DNA of 8,565 nucleotides. Origin: Anaerolineales bacterium. Its GTDB lineage: Bacteria > Chloroflexota > Anaerolineae > Anaerolineales > Villigracilaceae. The DNA lies in assembly GCA_016789205.1 (NCBI GenBank), contig JAEURF010000059.1:1-8565 (forward strand), written 5' to 3'. Below, one piece after another: positions 1 to 6,044 of the stretch (its first letter is position 1; each line of letters opens with the position of its first letter). The position numbers and the translations under genes were made by a program. Under the pieces are notes generated by a model. That model did not search any database. It was not told the DNA's origin and saw nothing but the letters and a program-made list of their open reading frames with translations.

Positions 1-29
1 AACTTCCATATCCTGATTTTACTATGGAG

Positions 30-278
30 TTATTCGCCTCCACCGCCATCTCCTCCGCCTCCATCACCGCCTGAATCACCAGTGCTATCTCCGCCATCAT
101 TGTTGTTATTATCACTGGTATCCGATGCACCCCACAGGAAGAATCCACCCGTGCTTCCATCTGTGGAATTATTTCCGCCACTGTTTGAATTTCGAGATAA
201 CAAATAAATAAGCAATCCAATAAACCCTATGAATACAACTCCTGCAATTACAATGATAACTATAAGGCTCATACTCAT
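30..278 (-). CDS. Small membrane-anchored Gly/Asp/Asn-rich protein, unknown function
   Basis: This 82-residue protein is not a family I recognise. Residues about 5-27 form one strongly hydrophobic helix rich in Ile, Val, Leu and Gly, followed by a single Arg. The rest is a low-complexity tail of Asn, Ser, Gly and Asp that ends in a run of Gly-Gly-Asp and Gly repeats, interrupted by a short aromatic patch (FFLWG, about residues 46-50). The likely topology is one N-terminal membrane anchor with an acidic flexible tail outside, but the side is not certain. It lies 25 bases downstream of the propeller lipoprotein on the same strand, so the two are probably co-transcribed. An AAGGA-like site lies about 10 bases before the first Met, which favours that start over the Met two codons later. 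The function is unknown; the tail could be a surface spacer. Confidence 0.6.
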   Translation of the reverse strand: MSMSLIVIIVIAGVVFIGFIGLLIYLLSRNSNSGGNNSTDGSTGGFFLWGASDTSDNNNNDGGDSTGDSGGDGGGGDGGGGE

Positions 279-303
279 TTGAATTTATTCCTTTATACTT
301 TTT

Positions 304-1488
304 TTATTTTATCCAAGATAAAACATGAACGCCTGCACTATCTATCCATGCTAATGAAAATTCACTATTTGGTGTTGTGACCAGAACAGGCATACGCGGT
401 GTTCCATTCTCATCATTGACTAATTCTTTTACTTTTGAAAATGTACTTCCATTGTCATCTGAAAAGGCATATTGAATCGCTTGTTCGTCTGGGCTGTGAG
501 ATTCCCAAACTAGGTGTATATGACCATTTGAATCTATTGCCATAAACGGAAGGGTTTGATGTATATCGGAGTTTGGATTAATTTTTATATTTGGCGAAAA
601 TGATTTTCCTAAATCTGTTGAGGAAGAAAACCAAACACTGCCTGTGAATTTTGTGTTTGCTTCGGCTTCGCGTCCGTCCATCCATGTGATGTATAAAGTA
701 TCTTCAAATGAAACGAATGATGGACCTGCAATCGGGCAGGCGTTTAGGTACCAATGTCCATCACTGACACGGGTTGTATTTTCATAAGTTTTTCCACCAT
801 CATTTGAGATTGCTACCAAAATGTCTCGGATGCTATTGCCATCGGGTTGTGGTTCGAGTCCACGATATGCCAACCAGACTTGTTCGTCTTTGACGATTAA
901 GCTTGGTTGACAACACTCGCAAGCACCGCCTTCAATAGTTTGCACTTGAGCAAATGATTCGCCAAAATCGTTAGAATATGTATATCGAAGCGTACCATCT
1001 GTCAGCCAAGTCAGAAGCGGGTTTCCATCTTGATTTAATGCCACTTGTACCATCACAATTTCAAAACCAGAATCGGTAGCGACTTGTATCGGTTCAGAGA
1101 AAGTTTGACCACCATCGTTTGAACTGGCATACCAAATGGTGGCACTCGTAAAATCTGCTGATTGCTCTAACCAAGCAGTGGCAACTATATTTTCATCGTG
1201 AATGGCAAGCACGGGACGTTCTACTGGAAGAACGTGTGCGTTTACATTTGAACTGGCGAGTATTGGTTCACTGAAAGTTTTCCCTCCATCTGTAGATGAA
1301 GCAATGAGAATGCTGTGATTTGACCCCAAAGCAATGTAAATTTTTCCGTTTGGTGTGCTGGCTAATGACACTGATTGTGCTTGCGGAAAATCTAAAAGAA
1401 AAGTTTGGCTTGCGGGTTTAGATGCACAGGAAGCCAAAAGTAACGAAATCACAAACCATAAAATAATGAATTGAGTTCGTTTATTCAT
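304..1488 (-). CDS. Sialidase-like (BNR/Asp-box) beta-propeller lipoprotein
   Basis: The 394-residue product has a lipoprotein signal peptide (charged N-terminus, hydrophobic stretch, LLAS before Cys21), so it is probably anchored to the outer face of the membrane. Six Asp-boxes of the pattern S-x-D-x-G-x-T/S-F/Y are visible near residues 65-72, 123-130, 172-179, 228-235, 290-297 and 343-350. They are spaced as expected for blades of a six-bladed propeller of sialidase fold. I see no FRIP motif or clear sialidase catalytic set, so glycosidase activity is not supported and a binding role is as likely. An unusual Cys cluster, CECC at residues 190-193, is followed by an IRDI stretch (220-223) and a WYLNACPIAGP stretch (246-256, Cys251), which may form a metal site or disulfides. 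No Shine-Dalgarno site precedes the start. The gene leads a minus-strand pair with the small Gly-rich protein. Confidence 0.8.
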   Translation of the reverse strand: MNKRTQFIILWFVISLLLASCASKPASQTFLLDFPQAQSVSLASTPNGKIYIALGSNHSILIASSTDGGKTFSEPILASSNVNAHVLPVERPVLAIHDENIVATAWLEQSADFTSATIWYASSNDGGQTFSEPIQVATDSGFEIVMVQVALNQDGNPLLTWLTDGTLRYTYSNDFGESFAQVQTIEGGACECCQPSLIVKDEQVWLAYRGLEPQPDGNSIRDILVAISNDGGKTYENTTRVSDGHWYLNACPIAGPSFVSFEDTLYITWMDGREAEANTKFTGSVWFSSSTDLGKSFSPNIKINPNSDIHQTLPFMAIDSNGHIHLVWESHSPDEQAIQYAFSDDNGSTFSKVKELVNDENGTPRMPVLVTTPNSEFSLAWIDSAGVHVLSWIK

Positions 1489-1494
1489 TCTCAG

Positions 1495-1521
1495 ATTTTA
1501 CACTAATTCGACTTGACGCAA
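1495..1521 (-). promoter_or_regulatory. Possible promoter for the propeller lipoprotein, leaderless type
   Basis: Read on the minus strand, TAAAAT (1500-1495) ends exactly 6 bases before the ATG at 1488, and a weak TTGCGT (1521-1516) lies 15 bases further upstream. With normal -10 to start-site spacing, transcription would begin at or beside the A of the ATG. That would explain why the gene has no Shine-Dalgarno site. The -35 match and spacing are poor, so this is a weak call. Confidence 0.3.
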
Positions 1522-1541
1522 GTGCCTCCCGCATATATAAT
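1513..1541 (+). promoter_or_regulatory. Sigma-70 type promoter for rpmF
   Basis: TTGACG (1513-1518) and a perfect TATAAT (1536-1541) are separated by exactly 17 bases, a near-consensus vegetative promoter. The predicted start near 1548 gives a leader of about 75 bases before rpmF, and that leader contains the palindrome at 1573-1601. The strength suits a ribosomal protein gene. It may also serve fabD if the hairpins downstream are read through. Confidence 0.8.
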
Positions 1542-1572
1542 CAGCCCGCTTCAACCAAAAATTGTATTCCAA

Positions 1573-1601
1573 TGTAGGGGCGAGGTCATCTCGCCCCTAC
1601 A
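1573..1601. repeat. GC-rich palindrome in the rpmF leader
   Basis: The arms TGTAGGGGCGAG (1573-1584) and CTCGCCCCTACA (1590-1601) are perfect reverse complements of 12 bases, with a 5-base loop. The element lies between the promoter and the Shine-Dalgarno site of rpmF, ending 10 bases before the latter. No T-run follows it, so it is not a good terminator. It resembles dispersed intergenic palindromes (REP-like) and would form a stable hairpin in the rpmF leader mRNA. Whether it has a role in expression is unknown. Confidence 0.7.
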
Positions 1602-1624
1602 CCGTGTAAATAAGGAGAAAGTTC

Positions 1625-1822
1625 ATGACCCCACATCCAAAGCGCAAACATTCCAAAGGACGCCGCGACCGCCGTCGTTCACAGGATGCCTTGGTATTAT
1701 CAAATCTCGTCACTTGTTCAAACTGCGGAAACAAACGTTTGCCTCACACCGTTTGCCCTTCCTGTGGTTATTTCAAAGGACGTGAAATTGTGCAAGTGAA
1801 AAAAGAAAAGAAAGCCGAATAA
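1625..1822 (+). CDS. rpmF: 50S ribosomal protein L32 (bL32)
   Basis: The 65-residue protein is a standard-size bL32 of the large ribosomal subunit. The N-terminus is very basic (the family's PKRKHSKGRRDRRR block, residues 5-18). A zinc ribbon is formed by Cys31-x-x-Cys34 and Cys44-x-x-Cys47, so this is the zinc-binding (C+) form rather than a zinc-independent paralogue. The Lys-rich tail is usual. The start is supported by AAGGAG at 1612-1617, 7 bases before the ATG. A near-consensus promoter lies upstream and a hairpin terminator follows. In many bacteria rpmF leads a cluster of plsX, fabH and fabD; here fabD is the next gene and plsX and fabH are absent between them. Identification is close to certain. 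Confidence 0.97.
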   Translation: MTPHPKRKHSKGRRDRRRSQDALVLSNLVTCSNCGNKRLPHTVCPSCGYFKGREIVQVKKEKKAE

Positions 1823-1835
1823 TTTTTTCAACTTA

Positions 1836-1870
1836 AAACGGGTCGTGACATTCACGACCCGTTTGTGTTT
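1836..1870 (+). terminator. Intrinsic terminator after rpmF
   Basis: A perfect 13-bp stem, AAACGGGTCGTGA (1836-1848) with TCACGACCCGTTT (1852-1864), closes a 3-base loop. A T-rich stretch broken by G follows (1862-1870). It starts 14 bases after the rpmF stop. The T-tract is imperfect, so some read-through into fabD is possible. Confidence 0.7.
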
Positions 1871-1885
1871 TAATATATATAACAC

Positions 1886-1938
1886 CGTCCCGCAGGTTTA
1901 AATCACGCAACAAAATTTATCAAGAAACCTGCGGGACG
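1886..1938 (+). repeat. Long inverted repeat upstream of fabD, terminator-like
   Basis: CGTCCCGCAGGTTT (1886-1899) is the exact reverse complement of AAACCTGCGGGACG (1925-1938). The loop is 25 AT-rich bases and TTTT follows at 1939-1942. The stem ends 16 bases before the fabD start and 7 bases before its Shine-Dalgarno site. It could be a second terminator, an attenuator in the fabD leader, or a dispersed intergenic palindrome like the one at 1573-1601. The sequence does not decide between these. Confidence 0.65.
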
Positions 1939-1954
1939 TTTTCATGGAGATTCA

Positions 1955-2896
1955 ATGAAACTCGATTCTAAAACCACAGCATTTATATTCCCTGGGCAAG
2001 GCTCACAAACCGTTGGCATGGGTAAAGAAATGTCCGAAACCTATCCCATTGCAAAACAGACATTTGACGAAGCCGATTCAATACTTGGATTTTCAATTTC
2101 AAGTTTGATGATAAACGGTTCAGCAGATGAATTAAACGGCACAGTCAACACGCAACCTGCATTATTCATTCATTCGATTGCATCTTATCGAACTTTTTCG
2201 CTTCTTTACCCGGACTTTCAGCCTGCTACAGTCGCGGGACATTCTCTTGGGGAATTATCTGCGCTATGCGCCGCGGGAGCATTTTCTTTTGAAGATGGTT
2301 TACGCCTTGTAAGAAAACGTGGTGAATTGATGAAACGTGCCGGAGAACTTGCGCCTGGTGGCATGGCGGCTATTCTTGGATTAGACATCCCTACATTAGA
2401 TAAAGTCTGCGCTGAAGCAAGTATAAATAATGAACTTGTACAAGTTGCAAATGATAATTGTCCGGGTCAAGTGGTGATTTCAGGTGCAAAACCAGCAGTG
2501 GAAAGAGCAATGGCGGGTGCAAAATCTGCTGGGGCAAAACGGGCTTTGCCGTTGGCTGTATCCATCGCGGCACACTCTCCATTAATGGATTCGATTCAAG
2601 CGGAGTGGAATCAGGCGGTGGATAATGCTCAATTTGTAAACCCAACTATCCCCGTAGTCGGAAACGTAAATGCATCTATTATCAAAACAGCAGATGAAGC
2701 CCGTGCGGATGTAAAGTCTCAAATGCAATCGCGCGTCAAATGGACTGATTCAATTAAGAAAATGTCTGAAATGGGAATCAATACGTTTGTTGAGGTAGGT
2801 ACAGGCATGGTATTAGGTGGCTTAGTTAAACGGATTGCCCCCGAAGCGATAAATTATCCATTAGGCAACCCACAAGATTTTTTGGCTTTGGAATAA
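1955..2896 (+). CDS. fabD: Malonyl-CoA:ACP transacylase
   Basis: FabD moves malonyl groups from CoA to acyl carrier protein, supplying the extender unit for type II fatty acid synthesis in the cytoplasm. The 313-residue length matches the family. The oxyanion-hole motif GQGSQ is at residues 14-18. The nucleophile Ser97 lies in GHSLGE (95-100). Arg122 in KRGELM, which binds the malonyl carboxylate, and catalytic His207 in AHSPLM complete the active site. The C-terminal VEVGTGMVLGGLVKRI-type segment (279-294) is typical. GGAGA at 1946-1950 supports the start, although the spacing is short (4 bases). The rest of the fab cluster (plsX, fabH, fabG, acpP, fabF) is not here; only rpmF upstream recalls it. 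A PLD lipoprotein gene follows after 26 bases and may be co-transcribed. Confidence 0.97.
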   Translation: MKLDSKTTAFIFPGQGSQTVGMGKEMSETYPIAKQTFDEADSILGFSISSLMINGSADELNGTVNTQPALFIHSIASYRTFSLLYPDFQPATVAGHSLGELSALCAAGAFSFEDGLRLVRKRGELMKRAGELAPGGMAAILGLDIPTLDKVCAEASINNELVQVANDNCPGQVVISGAKPAVERAMAGAKSAGAKRALPLAVSIAAHSPLMDSIQAEWNQAVDNAQFVNPTIPVVGNVNASIIKTADEARADVKSQMQSRVKWTDSIKKMSEMGINTFVEVGTGMVLGGLVKRIAPEAINYPLGNPQDFLALE

Positions 2897-2922
2897 TTTA
2901 GATTCAAACGTTTGATAATTCT

Positions 2923-4158
2923 ATGAAAAAAACTTTCATCATTGCATTTGCGGTTTGCATTTTGCTAGTTGCTTGTGAACCTGTAGATTTTCCGACAGTT
3001 GCTCCAGTTACACAAATCCCGTTTTTCGCATCTGATACACCACCGCCATTTATTATTCCTGTCACTGAAACGCCTGTGGTCTTACCGCCGATTACAGAAA
3101 CATTGTCTGACCCATTTATTGTTCCTGTTACAGAGACCTTTACACCGACTCCTACGAATCAATGGTGGGAAGTGTATTTCACAGACCCATTAATTCTTAA
3201 TAATCCGAATAACCCTGTTGGTTCGGTTGAAGAGCAATTGATTCAGTTAATCAATTCTGCACAAAGTAGTATTCATATCGCATCGTTTGAATTTAATCTG
3301 GTAGGCGTGGCAGATGCTTTAATCAATGCAAAACTGCGTGGTGTTGATGTACGTTGGGTAACGGATAATGAAAACGGCTTGGGTATTGATGCCAACCCGA
3401 ATCGTGGACAGTTTACGCGCTTGTTAGCCAACGGGATTGAAGTTAAGGATGATGCCGGTCGTTCTGCTTTAATGCACAATAAATTCTGGATTTTCGATAA
3501 ACAAATCACATGGACGGGGTCAACCAATGTCACGGTCAATGGGATTTATAAACAAAACAATAATGTGATTGTGATTTACTCGCCTGAAGTTGCCTTGATT
3601 TATGAACGCGAGTGGGAAGAGTTATGGACGGGGCAATTTGGTCCGCGTGCGCCTTCTACGGTCAATACGCAATGGACAATTTTGAACAATACCCCGATTC
3701 AAGTTTTATTTTCGCCAGAGGATAAAGTTGTCAGCAAATTGATTGCATTGGTGCGAGATGCTCAAACCAGCATTCGTTTTCTTGCTTTTAGCTTTACAGA
3801 TTATCCGCTCTCACAAACAATGATTGAGCGCGCCCGCGCAGGTGTGGATGTAAAAGGTGTCTTTGAAACGTTCGGCTCGAACAGTCCGCGCTCTGAATTA
3901 AAGACCTTTTGGTGCGCGAATGTACCTGCCCGTCAAGACCGTTTTGGCGATATTTTCCTGCATCACAAAATTATCATTATTGATAATAGCACCGTAGTCA
4001 CTGGCTCATTGAATTTTTCTTCTAATGCGGATGAGGGCAACGAAGAGAATGTCATCATTATTGATAACCCTGAAATTGCCGCCTTGTATATACAGGAATT
4101 CGAAAAGATTTGGGGCGAGGCACGTGACGTGGCGGCTGGGACGTTTACTTGCGAGTAA
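2923..4158 (+). CDS. Phospholipase D-like (two HKD motifs) lipoprotein
   Basis: The 411-residue protein begins with a lipoprotein signal (LLVA before Cys18), then a Pro/Thr-rich stalk (about 20-78) with an internal repeat, then a two-lobed PLD domain. Each lobe has an HxKxxxxD motif followed by a G-S-x-N element: His185, Lys187, Asp192 with Gly199-Ser200 and Asn202, and His347, Lys349, Asp354 with Gly361-Ser362 and Asn364. Both active-site halves are therefore present, and phosphodiesterase activity is expected through a phospho-His intermediate. The family covers phospholipases, cardiolipin synthases and nucleases such as Nuc and BfiI. The absence of a transmembrane synthase N-terminus and the surface anchoring favour an extracellular hydrolase, perhaps a nuclease or lipase; the substrate cannot be read. 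No clear Shine-Dalgarno site precedes the ATG, which lies 26 bases after fabD. Confidence 0.88.
   Translation: MKKTFIIAFAVCILLVACEPVDFPTVAPVTQIPFFASDTPPPFIIPVTETPVVLPPITETLSDPFIVPVTETFTPTPTNQWWEVYFTDPLILNNPNNPVGSVEEQLIQLINSAQSSIHIASFEFNLVGVADALINAKLRGVDVRWVTDNENGLGIDANPNRGQFTRLLANGIEVKDDAGRSALMHNKFWIFDKQITWTGSTNVTVNGIYKQNNNVIVIYSPEVALIYEREWEELWTGQFGPRAPSTVNTQWTILNNTPIQVLFSPEDKVVSKLIALVRDAQTSIRFLAFSFTDYPLSQTMIERARAGVDVKGVFETFGSNSPRSELKTFWCANVPARQDRFGDIFLHHKIIIIDNSTVVTGSLNFSSNADEGNEENVIIIDNPEIAALYIQEFEKIWGEARDVAAGTFTCE
3046..3138 (+). repeat. Imperfect direct repeat coding the PLD lipoprotein stalk
   Basis: Bases 3046-3072 and 3112-3138 are near-identical 27-base units coding P-F-I-I/V-P-V-T-E-T twice (residues 42-50 and 64-72). 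The differences are almost all in third codon positions. This is a small duplication inside the Pro/Thr-rich stalk that spaces the enzyme from the membrane. Confidence 0.7.
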
Positions 4159-4175
4159 TTGATAGTCCTACATAG

Positions 4176-4181
4176 TATAAT
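4176..4181 (+). promoter_or_regulatory. Possible -10 element upstream of pckA
   Basis: A perfect TATAAT lies 18 bases after the PLD stop. No good -35 hexamer is found at 16-18 bases upstream, where sequence from the end of the PLD gene lies. If used, transcription would start near 4188, giving a leader of about 130 bases for pckA that contains several hairpins. It would start on the ATG of the 17-codon ORF. Confidence 0.35.
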
Positions 4182-4187
4182 TAACCT

Positions 4188-4241
4188 ATGAATGCTTTTG
4201 CTGACAATCATAGTCAGTGCCGCTTTTTTGCGGATATATAA
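4188..4241 (+). CDS. Possible 17-residue leader peptide upstream of pckA
   Basis: An ATG at 4188 opens a 17-codon frame (MNAFADNHSQCRFFADI) that ends in TAA at 4239-4241, 5 bases before the terminator-like hairpin. The ATG lies 6 bases after a TATAAT, so it could be read from a leaderless transcript; there is no Shine-Dalgarno site. Two short stems in the same stretch exclude each other: CTATGA (4186-4191) with TCATAG (4208-4213), against CTGAC (4201-4205) with GTCAG (4213-4217). An ORF this short can occur by chance, and its codons show no obvious regulatory run beyond a Phe-Phe pair. Confidence 0.25.
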   Translation: MNAFADNHSQCRFFADI

Positions 4242-4245
4242 GCAC

Positions 4246-4278
4246 ATCTGGTCAAAGAGTTTCCTTTGACCAGATTTT
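4246..4278 (+). terminator. Terminator-like hairpin between the PLD gene and pckA
   Basis: A perfect 12-bp stem, ATCTGGTCAAAG (4246-4257) with CTTTGACCAGAT (4264-4275), has a 6-base loop and continues into TTTT (4275-4278) then GTGTT. It may end the fabD-PLD transcript. However, only 38 bases remain before the pckA start, too few for an obvious promoter, so it may instead sit in the pckA leader and act as an attenuator. Confidence 0.7.
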
Positions 4279-4304
4279 GTGTTAATACAACTAAATTAGA
4301 ACCT

Positions 4305-4311
4305 AGAGGAG
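4305..4311 (+). promoter_or_regulatory. Shine-Dalgarno site that sets the pckA start
   Basis: AGAGGAG lies 5 bases before the ATG at 4317. The frame is open upstream to a TTG at 4266, but that codon falls inside the right arm of the hairpin and has no ribosome site, so the ATG is preferred. Confidence 0.85.
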
Positions 4312-4316
4312 CAAAT

Positions 4317-5963
4317 ATGAATAGTTCACAAAACTTAACATCCCCGGCAGAATCCATTGCTCAAGCCCGCAAGGCTGATTTTGACCTTGCTAAATTGGGT
4401 ATTTCAAGCGTGAAAAATGCGTACTGGAATTTGACTACTGAGTCCCTTACGGAAGAGGCGATTTATCGCGGAGAGGGCAATATTGCATCTGATGGTCCGC
4501 TGGTTGCGCACACTGGCAAACATACAGGTCGCAGTGCCAATGACAAATTTATCGTCAAGCATGTTGACTCTGAAAATAATATTTGGTGGGGGCAGTACAA
4601 CAAACCGTTTGACGCTGAAAAGTTTGACGCAATCTACAAAAAGATGACTGATTTTATAAAAGAGAAAGATGTTTTCGTGCAAGATGTGTACGCCGGCGCA
4701 GATGAAAAATATCGGTTGCCCGTGCGCTTTGTCACTGAATATGCATGGCATGCGCATTTTATTCGCAATATGTTTTTATTGCCGCAATCTCTAGAAGAGC
4801 ATAAAAAATTTGTGCCTGAATTTACTGTGGTAGATATACCCTCTTTCAAAGCCTCACCTGAAAATGATGGCACACGTAGTGAAACTTTTATTCTTTTATC
4901 CTTTGAAAAGAAGATGGTTATCATTGGCAATACCCAATATGCCGGTGAAATGAAAAAATCAATTTTCACAGTGTTGAATTATCTTCTTCCGCTGAAAGGC
5001 GTGATGCCTATGCATTGTTCAGCAAATGTTGACCCGCAGAATAATGATGATGTCGCTTTGTTTTTTGGATTAAGCGGCACCGGCAAAACTACACTTTCAG
5101 CAGACCCTTCTCGCCGCCTCATTGGTGACGATGAACATGGGTGGAGCGCGGATGGCGTTTTCAACTTTGAAGGTGGATGCTATGCCAAAGTTATCGGCTT
5201 ATCCGAATCCGCTGAGCCGCAAATATTCGCGGCGACTCATCGCTTTGGCACAATTCTTGAAAATGTGCCTTATGATAAAGTGACCCGTCGCATTGATTTG
5301 ATTGATGAATCAATTACAGAAAATACACGCGCATCTTATCCGCTTGAGTTTATTGATAATGCCGTCCCTGAAAAATATGCTGGGCATCCAAAGAACATTA
5401 TCTTCCTGACGTGTGATGCGACCGGCGTTATGCCTCCAATTGCGAGATTGAATCTCAATCAAGCCTTGTATCAATTTATCTCTGGCTACACATCTAAACT
5501 TGCAGGGACAGAAGCGGGCTTAGGCAAAGAACCGCAAGCGACTTTCAGTGCCTGTTTTGGCGGACCGTTTATGGTGCATCATCCATCTAAATATGCGGAA
5601 TTGCTCAAGAAAAAATTAGTTGAACATAATGTCACTTGTTGGCTGGTGAATACAGGCTGGGTAGGTGGTGCGTATGGAGTTGGAAAGCGCATTTCTATCA
5701 AGCACACTCGCGCTTTGTTAACTGCGGCACTCAATGGTGAATTGAATAAAGTTAAGTTCAAGGTAGACCCCGTCTTCGGTTACGAAGTGCCAACTTCATG
5801 TCCAGATGTCCCTGCTGAAGTGTTAGACCCATCCTCTTCATGGGCAGATAAAGCCGCTTATGAAAAAGGTTATAAAGAACTTGCCAAACGCTTTGTAGAT
5901 AACTTCGCCAAATTTGCAGAAGGCACACCAAAAGAAATTATTGATGCAGGACCGAAAGTGTAA
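4317..5963 (+). CDS. pckA: Phosphoenolpyruvate carboxykinase (ATP)
   Basis: PckA converts oxaloacetate and ATP to PEP, CO2 and ADP, the first committed step of gluconeogenesis; in some anaerobes it runs in reverse to fix CO2 during fermentation. The 548 residues match the ATP-type family (about 540). Visible are HTGKHTGRSANDKF (65-78, substrate-binding Arg72), Tyr208, Lys213-Lys214, the metal-binding His233 in MHCSAN, the P-loop GLSGTGKT (251-258), the metal-binding Asp pair in GDDEHGW (270-276), Arg338 in ENTRASYPLEF, and the C-terminal NTGWVGGAYGVGKRI (445-459). All key residues seem present. The upstream gap holds hairpins and a possible leader ORF. A strong intrinsic terminator follows, so pckA looks like a single-gene unit. 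The GTP-type enzyme is excluded by the motif set. Confidence 0.97.
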   Translation: MNSSQNLTSPAESIAQARKADFDLAKLGISSVKNAYWNLTTESLTEEAIYRGEGNIASDGPLVAHTGKHTGRSANDKFIVKHVDSENNIWWGQYNKPFDAEKFDAIYKKMTDFIKEKDVFVQDVYAGADEKYRLPVRFVTEYAWHAHFIRNMFLLPQSLEEHKKFVPEFTVVDIPSFKASPENDGTRSETFILLSFEKKMVIIGNTQYAGEMKKSIFTVLNYLLPLKGVMPMHCSANVDPQNNDDVALFFGLSGTGKTTLSADPSRRLIGDDEHGWSADGVFNFEGGCYAKVIGLSESAEPQIFAATHRFGTILENVPYDKVTRRIDLIDESITENTRASYPLEFIDNAVPEKYAGHPKNIIFLTCDATGVMPPIARLNLNQALYQFISGYTSKLAGTEAGLGKEPQATFSACFGGPFMVHHPSKYAELLKKKLVEHNVTCWLVNTGWVGGAYGVGKRISIKHTRALLTAALNGELNKVKFKVDPVFGYEVPTSCPDVPAEVLDPSSSWADKAAYEKGYKELAKRFVDNFAKFAEGTPKEIIDAGPKV

Positions 5964-5977
5964 AAGATAAGTGTTTG

Positions 5978-6019
5978 ATTGCCTGTAATGTATAATTCTT
6001 AACATTACAGGCAATTTTT
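5978..6019 (+). terminator. Intrinsic terminator after pckA
   Basis: A perfect 14-bp stem, ATTGCCTGTAATGT (5978-5991) with ACATTACAGGCAAT (6002-6015), has a 10-base loop and runs into five Ts (6015-6019). It begins 14 bases after the pckA stop and separates pckA from the formate transporter. A TATAAT at 5991-5996 overlaps the loop but lacks a -35. Confidence 0.85.
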
Positions 6020-6029
6020 AATTCTATAA

Positions 6030-6035
6030 AAGGAG
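6030..6035 (+). promoter_or_regulatory. Shine-Dalgarno site that sets the focA start
   Basis: AAGGAG is followed by a GTG at 6039 only 3 bases away and by an in-frame ATG at 6045 after 9 bases. The 3-base spacing is too short for normal initiation, so ATG 6045 is the better start; the choice changes the protein by two residues. Confidence 0.7.
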
Positions 6036-6044
6036 CATGTGGCG

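Noticed and set aside
304..1488. Calling the propeller protein a true sialidase
   Set aside because: Asp-boxes are structural and occur in many propellers; no FRIP motif or clear catalytic Arg triad was found.
1513..1785. Open frame of 90 codons overlapping rpmF
   Set aside because: It begins on the -35 of the rpmF promoter, has no ribosome site and overlaps rpmF in another frame; the translation shows no family features.
1944..1958. Four-codon ORF (ATG GAG ATT CAA TGA) overlapping the fabD start
   Set aside because: It has no ribosome site of its own; its ATG overlaps the fabD Shine-Dalgarno site, so chance is the simplest explanation.
4266..4316. Longer pckA start at TTG 4266
   Set aside because: The TTG lies in a hairpin arm, the 17 extra residues match nothing in the family, and the ATG at 4317 has a well-placed AGAGGAG.
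4404..4969. Minus-strand open frames inside pckA
   Set aside because: They are antisense shadows of a clearly coding gene with full family motifs on the plus strand.
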